Positions 7,508 through 15,886 of a DNA stretch of 64,000 nucleotides are shown one piece after another. Within the stretch, counting starts at the first letter, position 1. Every line of letters begins with the position of its first letter. The position numbers and the translations under genes are program-made. This DNA is from Streptomyces sp. BHT-5-2 (GTDB taxonomy: Bacteria > Actinomycetota > Actinomycetes > Streptomycetales > Streptomycetaceae), in contig NZ_CP081496.1 of assembly GCF_019774615.1 (NCBI RefSeq), positions 1,426,001 to 1,490,000 of the forward strand. The letters run 5' to 3'. A model generated the notes under the pieces. The model saw only the letters and a list, made by a program, of their open reading frames with translations. It did no database searches and was not told where the DNA came from.

Positions 7508-9190
7508 ATGGCCGCCGAAATGACCGCAGCGCAGTTGATCGAGAAGCACCGCCCGACCCTCGACAAGGCGCTGGAAGCCATCCGCACCCGGGCGTACTGG
7601 TCCCCGCACCCCGAGCACCCCAAGGCGTACGGCGAGAACGCCGCACAGGACGGCCTGGCCGCGTTCGAGGCACTGCGCGGCAACCGCTTCGCGCTCGACC
7701 AGCCCGGCACCGACGACTGGACGGGCGAGGAAGTCTCGCCCTACGGGCCGGAGTTGGGCATCGCCTATCCGCATCCGGACGTCTCGGTGCTGCTGCCGGC
7801 CATGCGGGCCACGCTCCCCGAGTGGCGGGGCGCCGGGCCGGAGGCGCGTGCCGCGGTGTGCCTGGAGATCCTGGCCCGGATCAGCGCGCGCACCCACGAG
7901 TTCGCGCAGGCCGTGATGCACACCAGTGGCCAGGCGTTCATGATGGCGTTCCAGGCGGGCGGGCCGCACGCCCAGGACCGCGGCCTGGAGGCGGTGGCGT
8001 ACGCCTACGAGGAGCAGACCCGCACCCCCGGGACGGCATCGTGGACCAAGCCGCAGGGCAAGCGGGACCCGCTGGAGCTCACCAAGACGTTCACGGCCGT
8101 GCCGCGCGGCGTCGCCCTGGTGATCGGCTGCAACACCTTCCCGACGTGGAACGGCTATCCGGGCCTGTTCGCCTCGCTCGCGACCGGCAATCCGGTGCTG
8201 GTCAAGCCGCATCCGCGCGCGGTGCTGCCGCTGGCCCTGACGGTCAAGGTGGCCCGGGAGGTGCTCGCCGAGGCCGGTTTCCCCGCCGACCTGGTGTGCC
8301 TGGCGGTGGACAGGCCGGGCGAGGGCCTGGCCAAGACGCTGGCGGTGCGGCCCGAGATCCGGATCATCGACTACACCGGCTCGACCGCCTTCGGCGACTG
8401 GCTGGAGGCGAACGCCCGCCAGGCCCAGGTGTACACCGAGAAGGCCGGTGTCAACAGCGTGCTCGTCGAGTCCACCGACGACTACAAGGGCATGCTCGCC
8501 AACCTCGCCTTCTCGCTGTCGCTCTACAGCGGCCAGATGTGCACCACGCCGCAGAATCTGCTGATCCCGCGGGACGGCATCGACACCGACGCCGGCCCGA
8601 AGTCGTACGACGAGGTCGTCGGCGATCTGGCGGGCGCGGTCAGCGGCCTGCTGGGCGATGACGCGCGGGCCAACGCACTGCTCGGCGCGATCGTCAATCC
8701 GCAGGTCAAGGAGCGGATCGACGAGGCGACCGGGCTCGGCGAGGTGGCGCTGGCCTCCCGTGAGGTGGTGAACCCGGAGTTCCCCGGGGCCACGGTCCGC
8801 ACGCCACTGATCGTCAAGCTGGACGGCGCCAAGCCGGAGTCCGAGGCGGCGTATCTCTCGGAGTGCTTCGGCCCGGTCTCCTTCGCGGTGGCGGTCGACT
8901 CGGCGGCCGACGCGGTGGCGCTGCTGCGCCGCACGATCCGGGAGAAGGGCGCCATGACGGTCGGCGCCTACACCACCTCGACCGAGGTGGAGCGGCTGGT
9001 GGAGGACGCCTGTCTGGAGGAGTGCGCCCAGCTGTCGCTGAATCTGACCGGCGGGGTGTATGTGAACCAGACGGCGGCGTTCTCCGACTTCCACGGCTCG
9101 GGCGGCAATCCGGCGGCCAACGCGGCGCTGTGCGACGGCGCGTTCGTGGCCAACAGGTTCCGGACGGTGGAGGTACGGCGGGAGCCGTGA
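7508..9190 (+). CDS. paaN: PaaN: aldehyde dehydrogenase-type phenylacetate catabolic protein
   Basis: The 560-residue protein is an aldehyde dehydrogenase with the actinobacterial PaaN architecture. The catalytic cysteine is in SGQMCTTPQN (Cys345), the NAD-loop motif is YTGSTAFG, and VYTEKAG carries the probable catalytic Glu. It ends at the dehydrogenase domain and lacks the MaoC-type hydratase domain of the enterobacterial PaaZ fusion. It should oxidise the ring-opened semialdehyde, so the oxepin-CoA hydrolase must be encoded elsewhere. ATG at 7508 follows GAGGAG; its leader holds the operator and the heptamer repeat. Confidence 0.87.
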   Translation: MAAEMTAAQLIEKHRPTLDKALEAIRTRAYWSPHPEHPKAYGENAAQDGLAAFEALRGNRFALDQPGTDDWTGEEVSPYGPELGIAYPHPDVSVLLPAMRATLPEWRGAGPEARAAVCLEILARISARTHEFAQAVMHTSGQAFMMAFQAGGPHAQDRGLEAVAYAYEEQTRTPGTASWTKPQGKRDPLELTKTFTAVPRGVALVIGCNTFPTWNGYPGLFASLATGNPVLVKPHPRAVLPLALTVKVAREVLAEAGFPADLVCLAVDRPGEGLAKTLAVRPEIRIIDYTGSTAFGDWLEANARQAQVYTEKAGVNSVLVESTDDYKGMLANLAFSLSLYSGQMCTTPQNLLIPRDGIDTDAGPKSYDEVVGDLAGAVSGLLGDDARANALLGAIVNPQVKERIDEATGLGEVALASREVVNPEFPGATVRTPLIVKLDGAKPESEAAYLSECFGPVSFAVAVDSAADAVALLRRTIREKGAMTVGAYTTSTEVERLVEDACLEECAQLSLNLTGGVYVNQTAAFSDFHGSGGNPAANAALCDGAFVANRFRTVEVRREP

Positions 9191-9196
9191 GCTCCC

Positions 9197-9222
9197 GGGG
9201 CCCGGGGCGCCACCCGGGCCCC
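9197..9222. terminator. Bidirectional hairpin terminator after paaN
   Basis: GGGGCCCGGG and CCCGGGCCCC form a 10-bp stem with a 6-nt loop in the gap between paaN and the converging methyltransferase gene. There is no T run, as is usual in Streptomyces. Confidence 0.7.
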
Positions 9223-9301
9223 GGCCTCGTGGGCCGGGCGGCGGCCGGGTCGGGCACCCGGGTCCGACGTCGACGTCACGGGTCCGCGCCGGACGACCGC
9301 G

Positions 9302-9967
9302 TCAGGCGTCCGGGATCTGCGCGTGGCGACCGATCCAGGCGTGCATGGCGATAGCCGCGGCGGCCCCGGCGTTGATGGAGCGCGTCGAGCCGAACTGCGC
9401 GATCGAGCAGACCGTCGAGGCGTGCGCGCGGGCCTCCTCGGTCAGCCCCGGCCCCTCCTGGCCGAAGAGCAGGACGCAGCGGCGCGGCAGCACCGTGGTC
9501 TCCAGCGGCACGGAGCCGGGGAGGTTGTCGATCCCGATGATCGGCAGCTCCTCGGCGGCGGCCCAGGCGGTCAGTTCCGCGGTGTCCGGGTGGTGGCGGA
9601 CGTGCTGGTAGCGGTCGGTGACCATCGCGCCGCGGCGGTTCCAGCGGCGCTGCCCGACGATGTGGATCTCCTTGGCCAGGAAGGCGTTGGCGGTCCGGAC
9701 GACCGAACCGATGTTGAAGTCGTGGCTCCAGTTCTCGACGGCCACATGGAAGTCGTGGCGGCGGGTGTCGAGGTCGGCGACGATCGCCTCGCGGGTCCAG
9801 TAGCGGTAGCGGTCGACGACGTTGCGGCGGTCGCCGTGGGCGAGCAGCTCGGGGTCGTAGCGACCGTCCTGCGGCCAGGGCTGCGGGTGCGGGCCGACGC
9901 CGATCGTCGGCCCGTATCCCTCGTCGTACTGGAGGGGCTCGGCGGGGGCGGTGGTTTCGCTGCTCAC
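9302..9967 (-). CDS. SpoU/TrmH-family RNA 2'-O-methyltransferase
   Basis: The 221-residue protein has the SPOUT methyltransferase signatures. NWSHDFNIGSVVRTANAF is the conserved N-terminal motif, LLFGQEGPGL forms the SAM-binding trefoil knot, and IAQFGSTRSINAGAAAAIA is the terminal motif. It would methylate a ribose in tRNA or rRNA; the target cannot be read from sequence. GTG at 9967 overlaps the stop of the upstream HTTM gene (GTGA), making it last in a three-gene operon inserted between paaN and paaA. Confidence 0.87.
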   Translation of the reverse strand: MSSETTAPAEPLQYDEGYGPTIGVGPHPQPWPQDGRYDPELLAHGDRRNVVDRYRYWTREAIVADLDTRRHDFHVAVENWSHDFNIGSVVRTANAFLAKEIHIVGQRRWNRRGAMVTDRYQHVRHHPDTAELTAWAAAEELPIIGIDNLPGSVPLETTVLPRRCVLLFGQEGPGLTEEARAHASTVCSIAQFGSTRSINAGAAAAIAMHAWIGRHAQIPDA

Positions 9968-11331
9968 CCCATGAGCGTATGGCCATCGCCGCCGGAGCGG
10001 GCAACGGCCGGCGGCGCACCACCGCCGGGGACCGTGCCGTCGCCGGGGCCGCCGTGGCCCGGGAGCAGCCGGCGGCGCAGGCGGGAGAGCCGGCCGCCGA
10101 GCCCGGTCAGGAAGGTCGTCGGCAGGAAGACGGCATCGGCGGTGATCATCGCCAGGGAGAAGAACGGCAGCCCCAGCAGGACCGCGATCGAGAGGTGCTC
10201 GCAGATCATGGCGACCAGCAGCACGTTCTTCAGGCGCCGGTTGAAGAGGGTGAACGGGAAGGCGACCTGGACGATCACCGTCCCGTAGGTGATCAGCATG
10301 ACCATCAGGCCGTTGCTGCCGAGCAGCTGGGAGAGTCCCGGCCAGGGGGAGAAGTAGTCCAGGTGCATCGGGTAGTAGACGGCGGTGCCGTCCTGCCAGC
10401 GCGAGCCCTGGATCTTGTACCAGCCGGCGGTGGCGTAGACGAGGCAGACCTCGACCATGATCACCAGCAGGACGCCGTTGTGCGCCAGCTTGGCGAGGGT
10501 GTCCAGGACGATGCGGGGCTCCCCGGGGGCGTACCGCCGCGCCGCCCACCACAGGCCGTGCGCCGCCCACAGCCCCCACAGGGCCAGGCTCCAGCCGAAG
10601 TGCGGGAACGGTCCGTGCCCGAACCACGTGAGCCCGGGGGCGCCGGCCAGCTGGGCCACGGCGAGGGCGAGGCCGAGCACCGCCCACAGGACGGTGCCGG
10701 TCAGGTCGCGGGGCGCGACAGCGGCGTCTCCCCCGGTGCCGGCGGCGGCCGCCGTCCGCCGGGCGCGGCGGGCGTCCAGCGACCACACCTGGCCGCACCG
10801 GGTCAGCACGAGGTACATCGACATCAGATGGATGACGTTGTCGCCGCCGTCCCCGATGAAGACGCTGCGGTTCTGCAGCGACAGCACGCCGATCATGAAC
10901 AGCACCGACATGGTGCGGGTGCGCCAGCCCAGCATCAGCAACGCGCTGGCCACGACGGCGAGGAGGTAGACGCACTCGAACCAGCCGCCGCTGTCGGACC
11001 AGACCAGGACGGAGAAGCCCTGGTTGCCCTCGAGCAGCCGGCGCGCCATGCCGAAGTCCCAGGGGCCGCCGGGTCCGTAGAGCTGCTCCCGGTGGGGCCA
11101 TTCCCGCAGCAGGAACAGCAGCCAGGTGCCGGCGAAGCCGATCCGGATGACGGCGGTCTGGTACGGGGCCCGCGCCCGGGCGGTGACCCAGCCGAAGCCG
11201 CGGCCCACGGCCCGTTCGAGGCGGGTCTCCCGGTAGGTGACGGGGGTGCCCCCGGGGGCCGCCGTGGGGGCCTCCGGGGTCCCGGGGGCGGGCGGGGCGG
11301 TGTGCGGCTGCTGCGGCGTCGGTGACGTCAC
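9964..11331 (-). CDS. HTTM-domain integral membrane protein
   Basis: The 455-residue polytopic membrane protein begins with a Pro/Thr-rich cytoplasmic leader. A series of hydrophobic helices follows with the HTTM pattern related to vitamin-K-dependent gamma-carboxylases (for example SVLFMIGVLSLQNRSVFIGDGGDN and FPFTLFNRRLKNVLL). No enzymatic role is established for most bacterial HTTM proteins. GTG at 11331 overlaps the stop of the DUF5819 gene, and its own stop overlaps the methyltransferase start, so all three are translationally coupled. HTTM and DUF5819 proteins are often neighbours, suggesting a membrane complex. Confidence 0.83.
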   Translation of the reverse strand: MTSPTPQQPHTAPPAPGTPEAPTAAPGGTPVTYRETRLERAVGRGFGWVTARARAPYQTAVIRIGFAGTWLLFLLREWPHREQLYGPGGPWDFGMARRLLEGNQGFSVLVWSDSGGWFECVYLLAVVASALLMLGWRTRTMSVLFMIGVLSLQNRSVFIGDGGDNVIHLMSMYLVLTRCGQVWSLDARRARRTAAAAGTGGDAAVAPRDLTGTVLWAVLGLALAVAQLAGAPGLTWFGHGPFPHFGWSLALWGLWAAHGLWWAARRYAPGEPRIVLDTLAKLAHNGVLLVIMVEVCLVYATAGWYKIQGSRWQDGTAVYYPMHLDYFSPWPGLSQLLGSNGLMVMLITYGTVIVQVAFPFTLFNRRLKNVLLVAMICEHLSIAVLLGLPFFSLAMITADAVFLPTTFLTGLGGRLSRLRRRLLPGHGGPGDGTVPGGGAPPAVARSGGDGHTLMG

Positions 11332-11999
11332 TGGGTGGTCGCCCCCTCGGGCAGGTCGTTCGCGGTGACCTGCCACCAGGGCAGTACGCGGTAGGCGGGC
11401 TTGTCGCTGATCTTCTCGGCGCTCCACGGCGGCGGGAGCACCGGGGTGGTCTGCGAGCGGACCTGGATCTGCTCGATCCGGTCGCCGCCCCTGGTCCACT
11501 CGCCGGACATCCGGAGCATCACGATCCGGCGGATGTAGCGGGCGAAGTTCTCGCCGCGCTCGCCGGTCGGGCGGTTCTGTGCGTCGAGGGTGTTGGAGAG
11601 CAGCTCCCAGCCGCGGCGCAGCTGGTTCTGCTGGGTGTGGCTGGGCAGCGGGTTGTGGAGCACGGCCCGGCCGTCGCGGGCGGTCAGGTCGGTCCAGCCG
11701 GTGGTCCGCGTGGTGCCGTCCTGGGCACGCAGCTGGGCGCGGACCTGGACGTCGGTGTTCTGCTGGAGCGGGTTGGGGGCGAACAGCTTCCAGTTCTGCT
11801 CGTACTCGGGATAGACGTAGTCGCCGATCAGCCCGGCCTGCTGCTTGCTGAGCGTGTTCGACGGCGCGACATGCAGGAACATCATCGCGAGATGGATCAG
11901 GACGGCGACCGCGATACCGCTGGCCGCCACGCCTATGACGATCCGCGAGGGCAGCGACAGCGCGGACAGTGGCCGCGATTCGTCCCCGTATGACTGCAT
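11328..11999 (-). CDS. DUF5819-family membrane-anchored protein
   Basis: The 223-residue protein has one membrane segment at about residues 19-43, then a probably extracytoplasmic domain with the family pattern [21 protein letters not shown] near residue 65. It starts with ATG at 11999 and leads the DUF5819-HTTM-SpoU operon. Its molecular role is unknown. The membrane anchor and coupling to the HTTM gene suggest a partnership with it. It faces away from paaA across a 165-bp gap. Confidence 0.83.
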   Translation of the reverse strand: MQSYGDESRPLSALSLPSRIVIGVAASGIAVAVLIHLAMMFLHVAPSNTLSKQQAGLIGDYVYPEYEQNWKLFAPNPLQQNTDVQVRAQLRAQDGTTRTTGWTDLTARDGRAVLHNPLPSHTQQNQLRRGWELLSNTLDAQNRPTGERGENFARYIRRIVMLRMSGEWTRGGDRIEQIQVRSQTTPVLPPPWSAEKISDKPAYRVLPWWQVTANDLPEGATTQ

Positions 12000-12083
12000 T
12001 CCCGCCCCGTTCCCCGTTCTCGACCGGCTGACTCCGCTCCGGAACGGTACCTACGCGGCCCGCCCCAGCACACCTTCCCCCGG

Positions 12084-12124
12084 TTATCCACAGGCTTGAC
12101 ACCCGCGGTCCGCCCACTCACCAT
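12084..12124 (+). promoter_or_regulatory. Candidate paaA promoter with adjacent DnaA-box-like sequence
   Basis: TTATCCACA (12084-12092) is a canonical DnaA box. TTGACA at 12096-12101 is a good -35 hexamer, with a weak -10-like CACCAT about 17 bp downstream. The PaaR operator starts just after at 12128, well placed for repression. Confidence 0.45.
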
Positions 12125-12127
12125 TGA

Positions 12128-12141
12128 ACCGAACGATCGGT
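12128..12141. promoter_or_regulatory. Putative PaaR operator before paaABCDE
   Basis: ACCGAACGATCGGT is a 14-bp inverted repeat, 37 bp upstream of the paaA start and immediately after the likely promoter. It is the exact complement of the 7378 motif. Confidence 0.75.
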
Positions 12142-12164
12142 CGGTCGGGAGGAGGGGGCACCAC

Positions 12165-13148
12165 ATGACGACGATCGCGCCGGAGAACACGGACCACGAG
12201 GCCCTGTTCGACGCCACCATCGCCGCGGACGAGCGGATCGAACCACGCGACTGGATGCCGGACGACTACCGCGCCTCACTGGTGCGCCAGATCGCCCAGC
12301 ACGCCCACTCCGAGATCATCGGCATGCAGCCGGAAGCCAACTGGATCACCAGAGCACCGTCCCTGCGCCGCAAGGCGATCCTCATGGCCAAGGTGCAGGA
12401 CGAAGCCGGACACGGCCTGTATCTCTACAGTGCCGCCGAAACCCTCGGCACCGGCCGCGACGAGCTCCTCGACAAGCTCCACACCGGCCGCCAGAAATAC
12501 TCCTCGATCTTCAACTACCCCACTCTGACCTGGGCCGACGTCGGCGCCATCGGCTGGCTCGTGGACGGCGCCGCCATCACCAACCAAGTCCCGCTCTGCC
12601 GCTGCTCCTACGGCCCCTACGCCCGCGCCATGGTCCGCGTCTGCAAGGAGGAGTCCTTCCACCAGCGCCAGGGATACGAGCTCCTGCTCACCCTCAGCCG
12701 CGGCACGAAGGACCAGCACGCCATGGCCCAGGACGCCGTCGACCGCTGGTGGTGGCCCTCGCTGATGATGTTCGGCCCGCCCGACGACGAATCCGCCCAC
12801 TCCGCCCAGTCCATGGCCTGGAAGATCAAGCGCCACTCCAACGACGAGCTCCGCCAGCGCTTCGTGGACATCTGCGTCCCCCAGGCCGAGGCCCTCGGCC
12901 TCACCCTCCCCGACCCCGACCTCCGGTGGAACGACGAACGGGGCCACTGGGACTTCGGCCCCATCGACTGGACCGAATTCCGCGAGGTCCTCAAGGGCAA
13001 CGGCCCCTGCAACGACGAACGGATCGGCCGCCGCCGCCGCGCCCACGAGGAAGGCGCCTGGGTCCGCGAGGCCGCCGCCGCACACGCCGCCAAACACCCC
13101 GCCCGCAGCCCGCACCGCGGCACCGACCAGGAGGAGGCGGCCCGATGA
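12165..13148 (+). CDS. paaA: PaaA: catalytic subunit of phenylacetyl-CoA 1,2-epoxidase
   Basis: The 327-residue ferritin-like di-iron subunit epoxidises phenylacetyl-CoA using O2. Iron ligands are visible in [12 protein letters not shown] (ExxH) and [12 protein letters not shown] (ExxH). ATG at 12165 follows GGAGGAGGGGG. It is the first gene of paaABCDE, whose members overlap by a few bases, and its stop overlaps the paaB start. A TetR operator precedes it. Confidence 0.96.
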   Translation: MTTIAPENTDHEALFDATIAADERIEPRDWMPDDYRASLVRQIAQHAHSEIIGMQPEANWITRAPSLRRKAILMAKVQDEAGHGLYLYSAAETLGTGRDELLDKLHTGRQKYSSIFNYPTLTWADVGAIGWLVDGAAITNQVPLCRCSYGPYARAMVRVCKEESFHQRQGYELLLTLSRGTKDQHAMAQDAVDRWWWPSLMMFGPPDDESAHSAQSMAWKIKRHSNDELRQRFVDICVPQAEALGLTLPDPDLRWNDERGHWDFGPIDWTEFREVLKGNGPCNDERIGRRRRAHEEGAWVREAAAAHAAKHPARSPHRGTDQEEAAR

Positions 13149-13516
13149 CGGCACCACGCCCCGCGAACGTCCCGCCCCCGCCCGTCACAACGGCGCTGCC
13201 CCGGGCCGGCGCGGACCCCACGGCCACCACCGGTCCCACCGACTGGCCCCTGTGGGAGGTCTTCGTCCGCGGCCGCCGCGGCCTGTCCCACACCCACGCC
13301 GGCAGCCTCCACGCCCCCGACGCCCAGATGGCCCTGCGCAACGCCCGCGACCTCTACACCCGCCGCTCCGAAGGCGTCTCCATCTGGGTGGTCCCGTCCG
13401 CCGAGATCACCGCCTCCTCCCCGGACGAGAAGGACGCCTTCTTTGAACCGGCCGGCGACAAGCCCTACCGCCACCCCACCTTCTACGAGATCCCCGAGGG
13501 GGTGCACCACCTGTGA
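13145..13516 (+). CDS. paaB: PaaB subunit of phenylacetyl-CoA epoxidase
   Basis: The 123-residue protein matches PaaB from [22 protein letters not shown] onward, with the family features [12 protein letters not shown] and [17 protein letters not shown] roughly 30-residue Pro/Ala-rich N-terminal extension precedes the domain. PaaB is a small non-catalytic subunit that organises PaaAC. ATG overlaps the paaA stop (ATGA) and the end overlaps paaC. Confidence 0.95.
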   Translation: MTAPRPANVPPPPVTTALPRAGADPTATTGPTDWPLWEVFVRGRRGLSHTHAGSLHAPDAQMALRNARDLYTRRSEGVSIWVVPSAEITASSPDEKDAFFEPAGDKPYRHPTFYEIPEGVHHL

Positions 13517-14232
13517 CGCCCCGCACCGCCACCCCCGCACTGCCCCTCGGTGACGACGCCCTGATCCTCTCCCACCGCCTCGGCGAATGGGCGGGCAACG
13601 CCCCCGTACTCGAAGAGGAGGTCGCCCTCGCCAACATCGCCCTGGACCTCCTCGGCCAGGCGAGAATCCTGCTCTCCCTCGCCGGCGACGAGGACGAACT
13701 CGCCTATCTCCGTGAGGAACGCCAGTTCCGCAACGTCCAGCTCGTCGAGCAGCCCAACGGCGACTTCGCCCACACCATCGCCCGCCAGCTCTACTTCTCC
13801 ACCTACCAGGAGTTGCTCCACGACCACCTCGCCACCACCGACAGCGAGCTGGCACCGCTCGCCGGCAAGGCCGTCAAGGAGACCGCCTACCACCGCGACC
13901 ACGCCGAACAGTGGACCCTGCGGCTCGGCGACGGCACCGACGAGAGCCACACCCGGATGCAGCGCGCCCTGGACGCCCTCTGGCGCTACACCGGCGAACT
14001 CTTCGACCCCGTGGAGGGACTGGACGACGTCCCCTGGCAGCCCCTCCAGGACATCTGGACCGCCCGCATCACCGCCACCCTGGAGCGCGCCACGCTCAGC
14101 GTCCCCACCGGCCCCCGGCACGGCGCCTGGAGCGCCGGCGGCGGCCGCCGGGGAATCCACACCGAATCCTTCGGCCGGCTGCTCGCCGAAATGCAGCACC
14201 TCCACCGCAGCCACCCGGGGGCGTCATGGTGA
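13513..14232 (+). CDS. paaC: PaaC structural subunit of phenylacetyl-CoA epoxidase
   Basis: The 239-residue ferritin-like subunit pairs with PaaA. It retains the helical pattern (DDALILSHRLGEWAGNAPVLEEEVALANIALDLL split over two helices) but does not bind the catalytic iron. GTG at 13513 overlaps the paaB stop, and paaD starts within its last codons. Confidence 0.95.
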   Translation: MTPRTATPALPLGDDALILSHRLGEWAGNAPVLEEEVALANIALDLLGQARILLSLAGDEDELAYLREERQFRNVQLVEQPNGDFAHTIARQLYFSTYQELLHDHLATTDSELAPLAGKAVKETAYHRDHAEQWTLRLGDGTDESHTRMQRALDALWRYTGELFDPVEGLDDVPWQPLQDIWTARITATLERATLSVPTGPRHGAWSAGGGRRGIHTESFGRLLAEMQHLHRSHPGASW

Positions 14233-14729
14233 CCCCCGCCCCCACCGCCCTCGAAGCGGAGCTGCTGGCGCTCGCCGGCTCCGTTCCCGACCCCGAGCTG
14301 CCCGTCCTCACCCTCGCCGAACTCGGCGTGGTGCGCGACGTACGGCTCACCGCCCCCGACCGCGTCGAGGTCTCCCTCACCCCCACCTACACCGGCTGTC
14401 CCGCCATCGAGGCGATGTCCGCCGACATAGAACGCGTCCTGCACGACCACGGCATACCCGAGGTCGAGGTCCGCACCGTCCTCGACCCGCCGTGGACGAC
14501 CGACGCGATCACCGACGAGGGCCGCCGGAAACTCGCCGAGTTCGGCATCGCCCCGCCCCGACCCACCGCGCCGACCCGAGGACCGGTCCCCCTCGACCTC
14601 ACCATCCGCTGCCCGCACTGCGGATCGACCGACACCACCCTGCTCAGCCGGTTCTCGTCCACGGCCTGCAAGGCGCTGCGCCGCTGCGAGTCCTGCCGCG
14701 AACCCTTCGACCACTTCAAGGAGTTGTGA
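14226..14729 (+). CDS. paaD: PaaD: iron-sulfur maturation factor for the epoxidase
   Basis: The 167-residue protein has an N-terminal MIP18/DUF59 domain (VPDPELPVLTLAELGVVRDV, then TPTYTGCPA with its conserved Cys). The C-terminal zinc-ribbon-like CPHCGSTDT ... CESCREPF has four cysteines. PaaD is needed to mature the complex. ATG at 14226 lies within the end of paaC; GTG at 14229 is an alternative. Confidence 0.94.
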   Translation: MVTPAPTALEAELLALAGSVPDPELPVLTLAELGVVRDVRLTAPDRVEVSLTPTYTGCPAIEAMSADIERVLHDHGIPEVEVRTVLDPPWTTDAITDEGRRKLAEFGIAPPRPTAPTRGPVPLDLTIRCPHCGSTDTTLLSRFSSTACKALRRCESCREPFDHFKEL

Positions 14730-15775
14730 TGTTCCACCCGCTCCAGGTGCGGGAGATCGAGCGACTCACGGACGACGCGGTGGCCGTCACCTTCACGGTC
14801 CCACCCGAGCTCCGCGCGACCTTCCGGCACATCCCCGGGCAGCACATCGCACTGCGCAGAACGGTCGACGGCCGGGAGATCCGCCGCACCTACTCCATCT
14901 GCACCCCCGCCACCGACGACCCCGTCCTGCGGGTCGGCATCCGCCTGGTCGAGGACGGCGCCTTCTCCACCTACGCCCTCAAGGAACTCGCCGTCGGCGA
15001 CACCGTCGACGTCATGGCCCCGGCCGGCCGCTTCACCCTCGCCCCACGCCCCGGCCGGTTCGTGGGCATCGTCGGCGGCAGCGGCATCACCCCGGTGCTC
15101 TCCATCGCCACCACCCTGCTCGCCCGCCGACCCGACGCCCACTTCTGCCTGATCCGCAGCGACCGCACCACGGCCTCCGCGATGTTCCTGGAGGAGGTCG
15201 CCGACCTCAAGGACCGCCACCCCGAACGGTTCCAGCTGGTGCACGTGCTCTCCCGCGAGGAACGGCAGACCGGCCTGCCCTCCGGCCGCCTCGACCAGGA
15301 ACGCCTGCGCACCCTGCTGCCCGCGCTGCTCCGGACCGACGCCGTCGACGGCTGGTTCCTGTGCGGTCCCTACGGCCTCGTCCAGGGCGCCGAACAGGCC
15401 CTGCGCGCCCTCGGCGTACCGCGCACCCGCATCCACGAAGAGATCTTCCACCTCGACAACGGCGCCGCGGCCCCCGCGCCCGCCACCACCGTGCCGGCGC
15501 ACAGCACGGTCACCGCCACCCTCGACGGCCGCTCCGGCACCTGGCCCGTCCACGACGGCGAGTCGCTCCTGGAAGCCGTGCTCCGCAACCGCCCCGACGC
15601 CCCCTACGCCTGCAAGGGCGGCGTCTGCGGCACCTGCCGCGCCTTCCTCGTCTCCGGCGAGATCCGGATGGACCGCAACTTCGCCCTGGAATCCGAGGAG
15701 GTCGACGCCGGATACGTGCTGGCCTGCCAGTCCCACCCCGCCACCGAGAAGGTCGAGCTCGACTTCGACCGGTGA
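14729..15775 (+). CDS. paaE: PaaE: NAD(P)H-dependent reductase of phenylacetyl-CoA epoxidase
   Basis: The 348-residue reductase passes electrons from NAD(P)H to PaaA. An FAD domain (RRTYSICTPATD) comes first, then the NAD-binding domain (VGGSGITPVLSIA). A C-terminal plant-type [2Fe-2S] ferredoxin domain has CKGGVCGTCRA and a later Cys in YVLACQSHP. ATG at 14729 shares a base with the paaD stop (TGATG). It is the last gene of the operon. Confidence 0.95.
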   Translation: MFHPLQVREIERLTDDAVAVTFTVPPELRATFRHIPGQHIALRRTVDGREIRRTYSICTPATDDPVLRVGIRLVEDGAFSTYALKELAVGDTVDVMAPAGRFTLAPRPGRFVGIVGGSGITPVLSIATTLLARRPDAHFCLIRSDRTTASAMFLEEVADLKDRHPERFQLVHVLSREERQTGLPSGRLDQERLRTLLPALLRTDAVDGWFLCGPYGLVQGAEQALRALGVPRTRIHEEIFHLDNGAAAPAPATTVPAHSTVTATLDGRSGTWPVHDGESLLEAVLRNRPDAPYACKGGVCGTCRAFLVSGEIRMDRNFALESEEVDAGYVLACQSHPATEKVELDFDR

Positions 15776-15811
15776 GAGCCGCCCGCCGCCGTCCGCACCA
15801 TTCCCAATTCC

Positions 15812-15825
15812 TGCAACATGTTCTA
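15812..15825. promoter_or_regulatory. KstR-like palindrome before the acyl-CoA dehydrogenase gene
   Basis: TGCAACATGTTCTA fits the KstR pattern TNNAACNNGTTNNA, known from actinobacterial lipid and steroid catabolism. It lies 62 bp upstream of the start. A second palindrome, TGACGCCTCGTCA, follows at 15829-15841. Binding is inferred from pattern only. Confidence 0.45.
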
Positions 15826-15886
15826 ACTTGACGCCTCGTCAGGAATCACTCGCCGAACCGGCCACGGCGCGCGGGAGGACGGACCA

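Noticed and set aside
13712..15775. A 687-codon frame extending paaE upstream through paaC and paaD
   Set aside because: The upstream part is an out-of-frame shadow of paaC/paaD; the real paaE start overlaps the paaD stop at 14729.
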